From Brevibacterium sp. S111 (GTDB lineage Bacteria; Actinomycetota; Actinomycetes; Actinomycetales; Brevibacteriaceae), in NCBI RefSeq assembly GCF_004745075.1, contig NZ_RHFH01000007.1, positions 1-64,000 on the forward strand: a DNA stretch of 64,000 nucleotides. Direction: 5' to 3'. A model generated the notes under the pieces. That model did not search any database, had not been told where the DNA came from, and saw only the letters and a list, made by a program, of their open reading frames with translations. Positions 1 to 7,806 of the stretch are shown one piece after another. Position 1 is the first letter of the stretch. Each line of letters begins with the position of its first letter. A program made the translations under genes and the position numbers.

Positions 1-110
1 GCTTCAACCGGTTCAAACAGTTCCGTGACTTGGCGACTCGCTATGCCAAACGTGCCGCCTACTACACCAGTGAGATCATCATCGCCAGCCTCGTCCTCCG
101 CCTCAGGTGA
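1..110 (+). CDS. IS5-family transposase, C-terminal end (partial)
   Basis: The frame beginning at base 3 is open from the window edge to a TGA at 108-110 and gives 35 residues starting FNRFKQFRDLATRY and ending LVLRLR. An RFK-x-x-R-x-LATRY segment followed by a short hydrophobic end is typical of the C-terminus of IS5/IS427-type DDE transposases. Only the tail is visible, so the catalytic DDE residues, the other IS end and the intactness of the element cannot be judged. The IS right end should lie within the next few tens of bases; I could not define its terminal repeat or a target duplication from one end alone. Confidence 0.75.
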   Translation, partial: FNRFKQFRDLATRYAKRAAYYTSEIIIASLVLRLR

Positions 111-127
111 CACTTACAGGACACGCG

Positions 128-157
128 CTAATCACGCACGGCGCCGCGCGTGATTAG
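128..157. terminator. Perfect 10-bp inverted repeat, possible bidirectional terminator
   Basis: CTAATCACGC at 128-137 is exactly complementary to GCGTGATTAG at 148-157, with a GC-rich 10-nt loop. It lies between the transposase end and the end of the minus-strand tetR gene, so it may stop transcription from both sides. There is no strong U-tract. An alternative is that it belongs to the IS end or marks its insertion point. Confidence 0.45.
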
Positions 158-232
158 TACCTTCGGGCGAAAATAGTGACCTGGGCAGCGCCGCTGGTGT
201 CTGCGGCCCGGGTGTCTGCCGACCGGCCGGAC

Positions 233-895
233 TCAGGCCTTGTCGTCGGAGATGAAGTCGAGCATGCCTGCCTGGCTGATCGGCAGCGCCATGAGGCGGT
301 CGAGCTCCTCGCTGCTGGGATCGAGTCCCAGGATGCGCAGTGAGTACTGGGTGAAATCGCGCTCGATGACATCGGACGTGAGGTCGCCGGTGGGGCGGTA
401 CCAGAGCGAGAGCGAGTTGCAGATCGAGTGGATCGCACGTGTGACCAGCGGTGCGCTGTCGACGCGGAACGTTCCGTCATCGATGCCTGATTGGACGATG
501 TCGCCCATGATGACTCGCGCCTCGCGCTGGAGTTCTTTGACGCGGGCGGCATTGTCGCCGGTGAGTCGTTCGGTGTCGCGCAGCAGCACTGTGGACACGG
601 AGACGTTCTCCATGCGGTACCGGGCGAGGTAGCGCACGGCCACGGTCAGCTGCTCGGTGGGATCATCGCCCACCTCGGCGATGGCGGCCCGGCTGTGCTC
701 GCTGTACCAGGTGTATGCAGTGTGCACGAGCTCGTACAGAGCTTCCTGCTTGGAGGGGAAGTAATAGTAGAGTGCGGACAGGCTCAGTCCGGCGGCCTGC
801 GCGATATCGCGGATGGAGGCGCCGTCGAAGCCCTTGGCAGCGAAGGTGTCCCGAGCCGAGCGGAGGATGTTGTTGCGGCCGTTGGCTGATCTCAC
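233..895 (-). CDS. TetR/AcrR family transcriptional regulator
   Basis: A 220-residue protein of normal TetR size. The N-terminal helix-turn-helix is clear (residues about 5-55: ILRSARDTFAAKGFDGASIR, then DIAQAAGLSLSALYYYFPSK), followed by an all-helical ligand-binding domain that is poorly conserved. I start it at the GTG at 895 because AAGGAG lies ten bases upstream and the HTH then begins immediately; upstream in-frame codons would add about 90 non-homologous residues. It is divergent from the FMN-reductase gene at 1254, so it probably represses that gene and itself. The ligand cannot be told from sequence. Confidence 0.9.
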   Translation of the reverse strand: MRSANGRNNILRSARDTFAAKGFDGASIRDIAQAAGLSLSALYYYFPSKQEALYELVHTAYTWYSEHSRAAIAEVGDDPTEQLTVAVRYLARYRMENVSVSTVLLRDTERLTGDNAARVKELQREARVIMGDIVQSGIDDGTFRVDSAPLVTRAIHSICNSLSLWYRPTGDLTSDVIERDFTQYSLRILGLDPSSEELDRLMALPISQAGMLDFISDDKA

Positions 896-1253
896 GGTGC
901 TTGGGCTCCTTGGCGGTCGGATATCGAACAATCTTTCACTTGCCAACCGAGAATACATCACGTTGGCCTGAGAATCGCCGCTTCCGCCCAGAATTCGGGG
1001 ATCTGCGCCCTGCGGAATGGTGATCCGAACCCGGCTCTTCCGATGGTAGAGAGGTGCCCCAGGAGTCCGAATCGCAGTTGAACGTGACAACGACGCCACG
1101 ATCAACGTGACAGCGATCACTCCAGAATCTGGAATTATCAAGTTTTCAACCATGTTGTTCGAACGTGGGCGCACCGCAGTGGACTGCTGTGTGCCGAACG
1201 CCCAAGAACAGAATTATCTGACATTGCATCTTGCCATCGAACAGAGGACGGAC
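896..1253. promoter_or_regulatory. Divergent intergenic region with candidate operators
   Basis: This 358-base gap holds no convincing gene. It contains a near-perfect palindrome at 1121-1133 (TCCAGA-A-TCTGGA), a shorter one at 1209-1220 (CAGA-ATTA-TCTG) close to where a -10 box for the downstream gene would sit, and a direct repeat of AACGTGACARCGA at 1081 and 1104 (23-bp spacing). Any of these could be the binding site of the divergent TetR protein. These are sequence patterns only; no binding is shown. Confidence 0.45.
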
Positions 1254-1832
1254 ATGCTCAACATCGCCATCATTCCCGGAACTTCACGCCCACAGGCACT
1301 CAACCCACAGGTCGTCGCCTGGGCCAAGGACCAGCTGGCCGGCCGCGAGGACGTGCGCGCCGAGGTTGTCGACTTCGGTGAGTTCAACCTGCCGCTGCTC
1401 GACGAGGTCATTCCGGCTGGCGCGAACATGTACCAGAACGATCACACCAAGGCCTGGGGCGCCAAGCTCAACGAGTTCGACGCCTTCATCTTCGTCACCC
1501 CCGAGTACAACCACTCGATCTCCGGTTCCCTGAAGAACGCCCTGGACTTCGTGGCCGCCGAGTTCAACCACAAGGTCGCCGGCATCGTGAACTACGGCGC
1601 CGACAAGGGTGTGCGTGCCGCTGAGCACCTGCGCCACATCCTCGCCAACTACAAGCTGGCCGTCGTCCGTGACCAGGCCTCCTTCAGCCTCTTCACCGAC
1701 TTCGCCGACGGCGTCTTCACCCCGACCGAGGTCTCTGCCGCGCCGTTCGCCTCGATGGTCGCCGACATCGTCAGCTGGGGCGAAGCCCTCAAGTCCGTGC
1801 GCGAAGCCAGCGCCGAGGTGCAGGCCGCCTGA
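1254..1832 (+). CDS. NADPH-dependent FMN reductase family protein
   Basis: A 192-residue flavodoxin-fold protein. The N-terminal IAIIPGTSRPQALNPQVVAW is the phosphate-binding loop, and PEYNHSISGSLKNALD near residue 80 is the conserved PEYN-x-S-x-P/G-LKNALD block of the NADPH-dependent FMN reductase/azoreductase family (PF03358). Such cytosolic enzymes transfer electrons from NAD(P)H to FMN, quinones or azo compounds. The start at 1254 has GAGGAC upstream and gives the family length. Divergence from a TetR gene suggests induction by a redox-active or toxic small molecule; this is inference. Confidence 0.9.
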   Translation: MLNIAIIPGTSRPQALNPQVVAWAKDQLAGREDVRAEVVDFGEFNLPLLDEVIPAGANMYQNDHTKAWGAKLNEFDAFIFVTPEYNHSISGSLKNALDFVAAEFNHKVAGIVNYGADKGVRAAEHLRHILANYKLAVVRDQASFSLFTDFADGVFTPTEVSAAPFASMVADIVSWGEALKSVREASAEVQAA

Positions 1833-1918
1833 GCAGCCCACGTTCACATTCGTTGACCCCAGGGCAGGGTCCGGGACCTGTGTGCCCTGAGGCCCGCACG
1901 CTCTGAGAACACACGCCC

Positions 1919-1949
1919 AAGGCCCGCCGATCAATGATCAGCGGGCCTT
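1919..1949 (+). terminator. Rho-independent-like terminator after the FMN reductase
   Basis: AAGGCCCGC at 1919-1927 pairs perfectly with GCGGGCCTT at 1941-1949 around a 13-nt loop. It lies 87 bases after the FMN-reductase stop. There is no long T-run, as is common in high-GC actinobacterial terminators. Confidence 0.65.
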
Positions 1950-2035
1950 GCGCTGTTTGCATCCGGAACCGCAGCCGCCTGTGCCGCCGCCGGGCCGATC
2001 GCACCCTCATTCAACCGCCGCCGGGCCGTTCGCCC

Positions 2036-2105
2036 CCTCGTTCAACGGAAAATCAGGTTTTCGCACCGGCCTCGCATCGATAACCTGATTCTCCGTTGAA
2101 CGAGG
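2036..2105. repeat. Long imperfect inverted repeat (24-bp arms)
   Basis: The arms 2036-2059 and 2082-2105 are complementary at 23 of 24 positions and are separated by 22 bases. They lie in the 376-base gap 1833-2208, which otherwise holds a terminator and the leader of the next gene. The arms contain AATCAGGTT / AACCTGATTCTC, which resembles the arms of the hairpin at 49768-49835 (AACCTGTTTCTC). This suggests a dispersed REP-like hairpin family rather than a simple terminator. Confidence 0.6.
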
Positions 2106-2208
2106 TCCCGCCATAGGAAGGTGACCGGTCCCACAGCGCTGCGTTAGAGTCGCAACGACAGATCGTTCACTCAACGACGCCACGATCCCCGCGATGCAAA
2201 GGACACCT

Positions 2209-2970
2209 ATGGATCTGCAGAACACCGTCGCCCTCGTCACCGGCGGAGCCTCCGGCCTCGGCCGGGCCACCACCGAACGCCTCCTGGCGGCCGGCGCCCA
2301 GGTCGTCATGGTCGACCTCAACGCCGAGGTCGGTGAGCAGGTCGCCGCCGAACTCGGCGACTCCGCCCACTTCGTCGCCGCCGATGTCACGAACGAAGAC
2401 GAGATCCAGGCCGCCGTCGACACCGCCACCGGACTCGGCGCCCTGCGCGTCGTCGTCAACTGCGCCGGAGTCGCAACACCGGGCAAGCTCGTCTCCCGCA
2501 AGGGACCGCTGCCCCTCGACGCCTTCCAGAAGGTGCTGGGCATCAATATCGTCGGCACCGTCAACGTCTGCCGCCTCGCCGCCGCGGCCATGCAGGGCCA
2601 GGAGGCCACCGGCGAGGAGCGCGGAGTCATCATCAACACCGCCTCCGTCGCGGCCTTCGACGGACAGATCGGCCAGATCGCCTACTCGGCGTCAAAGGGC
2701 GCCGTCGCCTCGGTGACCCTCCCGATGGCTCGCGAACTCGCGGCCTCCCTCATCCGCGTGGTCACCATCGCCCCAGGCATCTTCGAGACCCCGATGATGG
2801 CGGGACTGCCCGCCGAGGCGCAGGAATCCCTCGGCAAGTCCGTGCCCCATCCGGCCCGCCTGGGCAAGCCGACCGAATATGCCCAGCTCGTCGAATCGAT
2901 CGTGGCGAACCCGATGCTCAACGGTGAGACGATCCGCCTCGACGGCGCGATCCGCATGGCCCCGAAATGA
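2209..2970 (+). CDS. Short-chain dehydrogenase, 3-hydroxyacyl-CoA dehydrogenase type (HSD10-like)
   Basis: A 253-residue classical SDR. Visible motifs: the NAD-binding TGGASGLGRA (11-20), VDLNAE after beta-2 (acidic, so NAD(H) rather than NADPH), NCAGVA (84-89), the catalytic Ser near 146 and YSASK (Tyr159, Lys163). The insert GKLVSRKGPLPLDAFQKVLG and the APGIFETPMMAGLP end resemble type-2 3-hydroxyacyl-CoA dehydrogenases (17beta-HSD10), which act in fatty-acid or isoleucine degradation. The start at 2209 is preceded by AAAGGA at good spacing; the ATG at 2194 has none. It appears monocistronic. The family is certain; the substrate is inferred. Confidence 0.88.
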   Translation: MDLQNTVALVTGGASGLGRATTERLLAAGAQVVMVDLNAEVGEQVAAELGDSAHFVAADVTNEDEIQAAVDTATGLGALRVVVNCAGVATPGKLVSRKGPLPLDAFQKVLGINIVGTVNVCRLAAAAMQGQEATGEERGVIINTASVAAFDGQIGQIAYSASKGAVASVTLPMARELAASLIRVVTIAPGIFETPMMAGLPAEAQESLGKSVPHPARLGKPTEYAQLVESIVANPMLNGETIRLDGAIRMAPK

Positions 2971-3054
2971 TCGGCTGAACCCTCGCCGAGGCGGCTGGCC
3001 GCCCGTGCGTGAATCGCGGGCAGTCGCCTTCGCGAGGCAGTCGGTCCGCGGAAG

Positions 3055-3294
3055 ATGAACTTCCTCGGCCGTGCGGGAATCATCGGAGTGGCCGTCTGCG
3101 CAGCGACCATGGGCACCGCACAGGTGCTGAGCTGGACGGGAGCCGACGGCGCAGCCTCCCTGGCGGCGCTGCTGACCCTTGTGCCCGCCCTCCTCACCCT
3201 CTGTGGTTTCGGCTCCTGGGCGTTGCGGGATACGACTGGCGAAGGCGTGAGCATATCGAGCAATATGAGCTCGATCTCCATCTCGCATACATGA
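3055..3294 (+). CDS. Small putative membrane protein
   Basis: A 79-residue frame with two hydrophobic stretches (about residues 6-25 and 32-58) and a polar Ser-rich tail. I recognise no family. The AGGA-like sequence before the ATG is very close, so the start is weak, and the opposite strand is also open here. I list it because the hydrophobic pattern is more protein-like than that of neighbouring shadow frames; it could still be non-coding. Confidence 0.35.
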   Translation: MNFLGRAGIIGVAVCAATMGTAQVLSWTGADGAASLAALLTLVPALLTLCGFGSWALRDTTGEGVSISSNMSSISISHT

Positions 3295-3325
3295 GTACAC
3301 CGAAGAGCCGGGTTCTCAGCGGTTC

Positions 3326-3958
3326 TCAGCGGTTCTCGTTGACGAGCAGCGCCAGCTGCACCCGTGAGCTCACCTCGAGCTTGTCGAAGATGCGCGCAAG
3401 GTGGGTCTTCACGGTCGCTGTTGAGACGAACAGCGACCGTCCCACCTGCGCGTTCGTCATTCCCTGCGCGACCGCCTCGGCGATCTCCCGCTCCCGCGTC
3501 GACAGGGAAGCGAGCGGATCCGGGCCCGGCGCCGAGGCGGTCGGGCCGGACGTGAGCAAGGTGGCCAATGCGGTCGCCGACAAGGTGCGGGTGCCGTCGG
3601 CGGCGGCTCGCACCGCGTTGATGAGCTCCTCGGGCGGGGTGTCCTTGAGGATGTAGCCGGCGGCCCCGGACTGCAGGGCGCGATGGATGAAATCGTCGGT
3701 GCCGAAAGCCGTGAGCATGAGCACCTGCGGGTGCTCGGGATCCGACAGCAGCGTCTGCGCCGCCTCGAGGCCGTCGACGCCGGGCATTCGGATGTCCATG
3801 AGGACGAGGTCGGGATTCAGTCGACGGGCGAGATCGATGGCCTCGTGCCCGTCGGCCGCCTCGGCGATGACGTCGATGTCCTCGGCCGCGCCGAGGAGGA
3901 GCCGCAGTCCCGAACGCATGAGCGATTCGTCGTCGGCGATGATGACACGGATCGTCAC
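3326..3958 (-). CDS. NarL/FixJ-type response regulator
   Basis: A 210-residue two-domain regulator. The receiver domain has the acidic pair (ADDES), phospho-acceptor Asp55 (LVLMDIRMPG), the Thr of LMLTAFG and Lys of YILKD. A LuxR-type HTH follows (LSTREREIAEAVAQGMTNAQ and VSTATVKTHLARIF). The GTG start at 3958 overlaps the TGA of the upstream kinase (GTGA) and sits behind AGGAGG, so both are translationally coupled partners. It should be phosphorylated by that kinase and bind DNA, perhaps the palindrome at 5429-5455. Confidence 0.93.
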   Translation of the reverse strand: MTIRVIIADDESLMRSGLRLLLGAAEDIDVIAEAADGHEAIDLARRLNPDLVLMDIRMPGVDGLEAAQTLLSDPEHPQVLMLTAFGTDDFIHRALQSGAAGYILKDTPPEELINAVRAAADGTRTLSATALATLLTSGPTASAPGPDPLASLSTREREIAEAVAQGMTNAQVGRSLFVSTATVKTHLARIFDKLEVSSRVQLALLVNENR

Positions 3959-5391
3959 GCTTCTTCCTCCTGCTGCCCGTCCGGCGGCGTCCCGTCCGAA
4001 CCGTCCTCGTCCTCGGTCGCCGCTTCCGCTTCCGTGGCGCTTCCCTCGGTTGTGAAGACTGCGGGGTCGATGGGGATGCGGGCGCGGAGGGTGAATTCGG
4101 GGGCCGTCGTCACGGTGAGGTCTCCGCCCATGGCCTCCATTCTCTCTCGCAGTCCCAACAGCCCCAAGCCGGAACCGGTGACGAGCTGCTGTGCCCCGGC
4201 GCGGAACGCAGGGCCCAAACCGGTGTGGGGGTTGCTCGCAACGAGTTCGAGGCGACCCTCCGCCTCGTCGAGGCCGACCTTGATCGTCACCTTCTGACCC
4301 GGTGCGTGTTTGACGGCGTTCGTGATCGCCTCCTGGGCGAAACGGTAGATCGTCGTCCGCTCCAGTGCACTGCACCGCTGGAGTGCCGCGGCACAGACGG
4401 GGTCGATATAGCGCAGTTCGGCGATGTGGCCGCGGGCCGCGACGAGGCGGTCGATGTCGGGGTCGATGACCGTGCCCTGGTCATCACTGCGGAGCATCGT
4501 GAGGACCTCGCGGAGTTCGATTCCGGATCGGCGGGCGGCATCGGCGATGAGGCGCGCGCTTTCGCGCACGTCCTCGGGGTCGAGGTCCTGCCTCACGGAC
4601 AGGGCTCCGGAGTACATGGCGATGACGGACAGATGATGGGACAGGGAATCGTGCATGTCGCGGGCGATGCCGCGACGCACCTCGGCGATGGCGCGATCTT
4701 GGCGGGAGCGTTCGCGCAGCAGGGTCTGAGCGGCGGAGTCGATGAGGCCCTGTTCGCGGGAACCGCGGATGACGCCGATGGCGACGATGACGGCATAGAC
4801 GATGCTGCTGAAGAGGAAGATCGGAAGCTCGAACGCGCCGGCGGCCTGCGGGGTGAGGACGTAGGTCGACAGGAGGGCGGCCAGTGCGGCGGCGAGGGCG
4901 AGGAAGTCAAGAGCCCAGCTGCGCCGGGCCGACAGTGACACGAGGATGAGGGACGCAGCGAGGAACCCGACCGTGCTGACCGTGCCGCAGAGGAGGCCGA
5001 TGATGCCGACGGTGACCGGGATCCAGCCGCCGGGGCGGCGTTGGAGTGACTCGACGGAGCCGTCGGCGGCGAGGAACTCCTCACCGCCGCGACCCGTGAC
5101 GGTGAGGAATTCGCCGAGCTTCTCCGCGGCGAGGACCTTCGGACGCAGCTGCTTGCGCGGGACCCGACGTCCGTCGAAGAAGAGGACGAGAGGCAGGCAG
5201 ATGAGGGAGACGAGACCGAAGACGAAGTGGACCAGCAGTTCGGCGCTGAGCGCATCGGCTTCGGAACCGGCGTCCTCCGGTGAGGGCCAATCGGCCCCGA
5301 CGACGATGACGAGCAGGAGCACACCGACGGCGGCGGCGATGCCTGTCCAGAGCAGGGCATGCGCGAGCGGGCGGCCGGTTCGAGATGTCAC
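3955..5391 (-). CDS. Sensor histidine kinase, NarL/DesK type (HisKA_3)
   Basis: A 478-residue membrane kinase. The first half has several hydrophobic helices (about residues 14-32, 52-70 and four or more between 125 and 215) and no obvious extracellular domain, so it probably senses something in or at the membrane. The dimerisation/phospho-acceptor helix follows (RGIARDMHDSLSHHLSVIAM, His247), then an HATPase_c domain with SGLGLLGLRERMEAMGGDL near the end. A GTG start is used. It is transcribed first in a two-gene unit with its response regulator and divergently from the CPBP protein gene, a pairing that suggests control of that gene. Confidence 0.92.
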   Translation of the reverse strand: MTSRTGRPLAHALLWTGIAAAVGVLLLVIVVGADWPSPEDAGSEADALSAELLVHFVFGLVSLICLPLVLFFDGRRVPRKQLRPKVLAAEKLGEFLTVTGRGGEEFLAADGSVESLQRRPGGWIPVTVGIIGLLCGTVSTVGFLAASLILVSLSARRSWALDFLALAAALAALLSTYVLTPQAAGAFELPIFLFSSIVYAVIVAIGVIRGSREQGLIDSAAQTLLRERSRQDRAIAEVRRGIARDMHDSLSHHLSVIAMYSGALSVRQDLDPEDVRESARLIADAARRSGIELREVLTMLRSDDQGTVIDPDIDRLVAARGHIAELRYIDPVCAAALQRCSALERTTIYRFAQEAITNAVKHAPGQKVTIKVGLDEAEGRLELVASNPHTGLGPAFRAGAQQLVTGSGLGLLGLRERMEAMGGDLTVTTAPEFTLRARIPIDPAVFTTEGSATEAEAATEDEDGSDGTPPDGQQEEEA

Positions 5392-5428
5392 GCTTCGACC
5401 CTACCCGGGCGACCGCTGGGAGGCTGTC

Positions 5429-5455
5429 GTCCGAAAGGATGAAATCCGTTCGGAC
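5429..5455. promoter_or_regulatory. 27-bp palindrome, candidate response-regulator operator
   Basis: The arms 5429-5440 and 5444-5455 (GTCCGAA..GGAT and ATCC..TTCGGAC) are complementary at 11 of 12 positions around GAA. The site lies in the 181-base gap between the divergent kinase and CPBP genes. Its core AGGATGAAATCCG recurs in the divergent promoter region of the second two-component locus (10815-10827). A LuxR-type regulator dimer site is the simplest reading, but it is not proved. Confidence 0.45.
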
Positions 5456-5572
5456 CCATGGTCGCGGTTGCTCGATCGGAAGCACCCTGATGTGTGCATT
5501 CGCCCGATCGGATGACACGAATCATGCCCTCGGCCGATGGTCGACGACCCCGTTCTTCGACAGGGTGGAGAC

Positions 5573-6646
5573 ATGAGAAATCAACCGCACACACTGCACA
5601 GTCAGCCGGCCCAACCGCTCCAGCCGGCCCAGCCGGCCCACCCGCTCCAGCCGGCCCAACCGGCCCAGCCCGGCACGGACCTGCACATCCCCGCATCCGT
5701 TGAGCCGCCTCGGCGCTATCATCGGCAGTTCGCCGGGCTGCCGGGGAACCGATGGTTCAAACCGATCCTCGTGGTGCTCCTGACCCTGCTGTTCTACTCG
5801 GTCGCGATGATCGTCGAGTTCGTGAGCTTCTTCATCGTTGCCCTGATCACGCTCAACACCGAAGGCGACTTCACCGCGTGGTCAGAACGACTCATCGACT
5901 TCAACACCATCACCGGAGTGCTCTTCGGGCTCATCAACGTCATCCTCATGTGGCCGGCCGCCGAACTCGCGACCCTCTGCGTCTATCGGCGCTGGTACTC
6001 CTCGATGATCTCGCTTCGCGGCGGCATGCGTTGGGGCAGACTCGGGCGGTACATGCTCTACGGGACGGCCGTGTGGGTGGTCTGCGCGATCGTCATGGTC
6101 CTCTTCTCGGACGGGGCAACGGGCACCCTGACCTCGGGAATCGTGTGGAATCAGCATGTGCTCGCCATGCTCATCGCGTTCGTCCTCCTCGTCCCGTTCC
6201 AGGCGACGGCCGAGGAGATCGTCTTCCGCGGGCTGGCGATGAACATCATCGGCTCCTGGCTGCGGCACCCGGCGTGGGCCGTGCTGATCCCCGTGCCGTT
6301 CTTCGTCTTCGGCCACCTCTACGATCTGCCCGGACTCATCGATGTCGGGATCTTCGCCGCGATCGTCGGCACACTGACCGTCATCACCGGCGGCCTCGAG
6401 GCCGGGATCGCGTTCCACATCGTCAACAACCTCTTCGCGTTCGTCCTCGGTGTGCTCTCCGGAGCCGACCTCAACGCGACGAGTTCCCCGACCGCCGAGG
6501 TCGTCGTGTCGATCGCCGCCCCGATCGTCTTCGGCATCGTGGTCGTCCTCGACCACCGTCGCCGAGGCGGTCCCTCCACTGGCGAAACGCTTCGTCCCCG
6601 CGGGGACGGGTCAGAATACGTGGGGGTCGGGCCCGAATCCGCGTGA
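5573..6646 (+). CDS. CPBP family intramembrane glutamic endopeptidase
   Basis: A 357-residue polytopic membrane protein. Family motifs are present: EEIVFRG (E-E-x-x-x-R), FFVFGHL (F-x-x-x-H) and HIVNNLFAF (H-x-x-x-N). These form the active site of CPBP/Rce1-type intramembrane proteases, which process membrane or prenylated substrates or act in bacteriocin immunity. The first 40 residues are a cytosolic Gln-Pro-Ala low-complexity tail made from repeated CCGGCCCA-like DNA. The start at 5573 follows GGTGGAG. The C-terminus ends inside a 27-bp tandem repeat. The substrate is unknown. Confidence 0.85.
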   Translation: MRNQPHTLHSQPAQPLQPAQPAHPLQPAQPAQPGTDLHIPASVEPPRRYHRQFAGLPGNRWFKPILVVLLTLLFYSVAMIVEFVSFFIVALITLNTEGDFTAWSERLIDFNTITGVLFGLINVILMWPAAELATLCVYRRWYSSMISLRGGMRWGRLGRYMLYGTAVWVVCAIVMVLFSDGATGTLTSGIVWNQHVLAMLIAFVLLVPFQATAEEIVFRGLAMNIIGSWLRHPAWAVLIPVPFFVFGHLYDLPGLIDVGIFAAIVGTLTVITGGLEAGIAFHIVNNLFAFVLGVLSGADLNATSSPTAEVVVSIAAPIVFGIVVVLDHRRRGGPSTGETLRPRGDGSEYVGVGPESA

Positions 6647-6694
6647 GTCGGGTCCGGACCTGCGAACGCGTGAGTCGGGTCCGGACCTGCGAAC
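6641..6694. repeat. 27-bp perfect tandem repeat, two copies
   Basis: Two identical 27-bp units (6641-6667 and 6668-6694), each beginning GCGTGAGTCGGGTCCGGACC, run across the stop codon of the CPBP gene. They include two TCCGGA palindromes 27 bp apart. This may be recent slippage at a gene end, or a pair of protein sites. Confidence 0.75.
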
Positions 6695-6708
6695 GCGGGG
6701 CCGGGCGT

Positions 6709-7719
6709 CTAATGGCGTGGGTGCGAATCCGGCTTGGTCGCGGAATCGGTCGCGGGCGCGGTCGCAGTATCAGCGGTCGTCGGGACGGAAGCCGACTGAG
6801 AGGCCGAACCGGTGGTCGGATCGGTCCGCGAACCGGCAGCCAGCAGACGGTCGACGAGTTCGTCGACCGTGACGCCCTCGGCTCGTGCAGCCATGTCGAG
6901 ACGGTCGAGAGTCGAGGGCGACAGCGTCGAGCCGGCCCGCTGCGGTGCTTCAGGCGGAGTCGAACGAGGCCGCGTGGGCCCGGTTGTTGTTTCGCCGGCA
7001 TCCGCAGGCTTCGCCCCAGCCCTGAGCAGCAGCGAGGTCAGCGGCACGATGACGACTCCGAGCGCGGCGAGGATCCACACGATGCCGTTGAGGCGGGTCA
7101 GCCATTCGAGCTCCCATGCCGCCTCCACCCAGATCATCATGAGGACCAAGCATGTGCCGAGTACGAGGAAACCGAGCGTGATCGGCAGCCCGATGCGCAC
7201 CAGCCGGGTTCGGGCTGTCAGCAGCAGAATGAGCGAACTCACCGCTGCGACGGCGGTGAGAAGGACGGATGAGGCGAGTACTTGGGAAATGATGTCGCCG
7301 ATGCTGAGGCCGTCGGTCTCGGACCACGGGCCGTCCCACCGGTACGGATCGCCCCAGAGGAACCACAGGCACAGCGCCATGGTGATCACAGACAACCCGA
7401 TCGTGACGATCCCGAACCATTGGCTCCGGCGACCGAGGAGCGTCGCCCCGCAGAACGCCGCTACGCTGACGGCCCCGGTCAGGGCAGTCGTGCCGATGAC
7501 CCTGTAGGTCGCTTCGGACTCCATATCGCCGAGCAGGACGATGATGCCTCCCGCCGCTGCCAGGCTGAAAGCCACGACGATGACGATGGCGATCGTACGG
7601 CGCAGGACCCGCGCGGATGAGTTCGCCGGGATCGGTGAGCCTGTCGCCGCGGGCGAGCCCGTTGCAGCGGGTGGACTTGCCGGACCAGTGGAGTCGGCAG
7701 GTGGGGGACCTGGTGACAT
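6709..7719 (-). CDS. Multi-pass membrane protein of unknown function
   Basis: About 336 residues. A Pro/Ser/Ala-rich N-terminal 35 residues is followed by about six transmembrane helices (roughly 40-235) and a cytosolic tail. The tail contains LSPSTLDRLDMAARAEGVTV and a few more residues that resemble a short ribbon-helix-helix or dimerisation helix, then a Thr/Ala-rich low-complexity end. The start at 7719 (MSPGPPPADS) is chosen because GGAAGGA lies nine bases upstream; an ATG 13 codons earlier lacks a site. No family is recognised. It is next to a sensor kinase locus on the same strand. Confidence 0.7.
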   Translation of the reverse strand: MSPGPPPADSTGPASPPAATGSPAATGSPIPANSSARVLRRTIAIVIVVAFSLAAAGGIIVLLGDMESEATYRVIGTTALTGAVSVAAFCGATLLGRRSQWFGIVTIGLSVITMALCLWFLWGDPYRWDGPWSETDGLSIGDIISQVLASSVLLTAVAAVSSLILLLTARTRLVRIGLPITLGFLVLGTCLVLMMIWVEAAWELEWLTRLNGIVWILAALGVVIVPLTSLLLRAGAKPADAGETTTGPTRPRSTPPEAPQRAGSTLSPSTLDRLDMAARAEGVTVDELVDRLLAAGSRTDPTTGSASQSASVPTTADTATAPATDSATKPDSHPRH

Positions 7720-7806
7720 GGGGAGATATCCTTCCGGAGGGGGATCGGTCGGTGACATTCAGTATGGCATCGAACTGTCCCCACAGTCCGCCCCGCAACC
7801 GTGCCC

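Noticed and set aside
3009..3656. Plus-strand frame of 215 codons over the response-regulator end
   Set aside because: It runs antisense to the regulator's conserved HTH and shows no domain; the smaller membrane-like frame at 3055 is a better candidate, though also weak.
5752..7272. Plus-strand open frame of 506 codons over the CPBP and next genes
   Set aside because: Arg/His-rich shadow in another frame that overlaps two well-supported genes on different strands.
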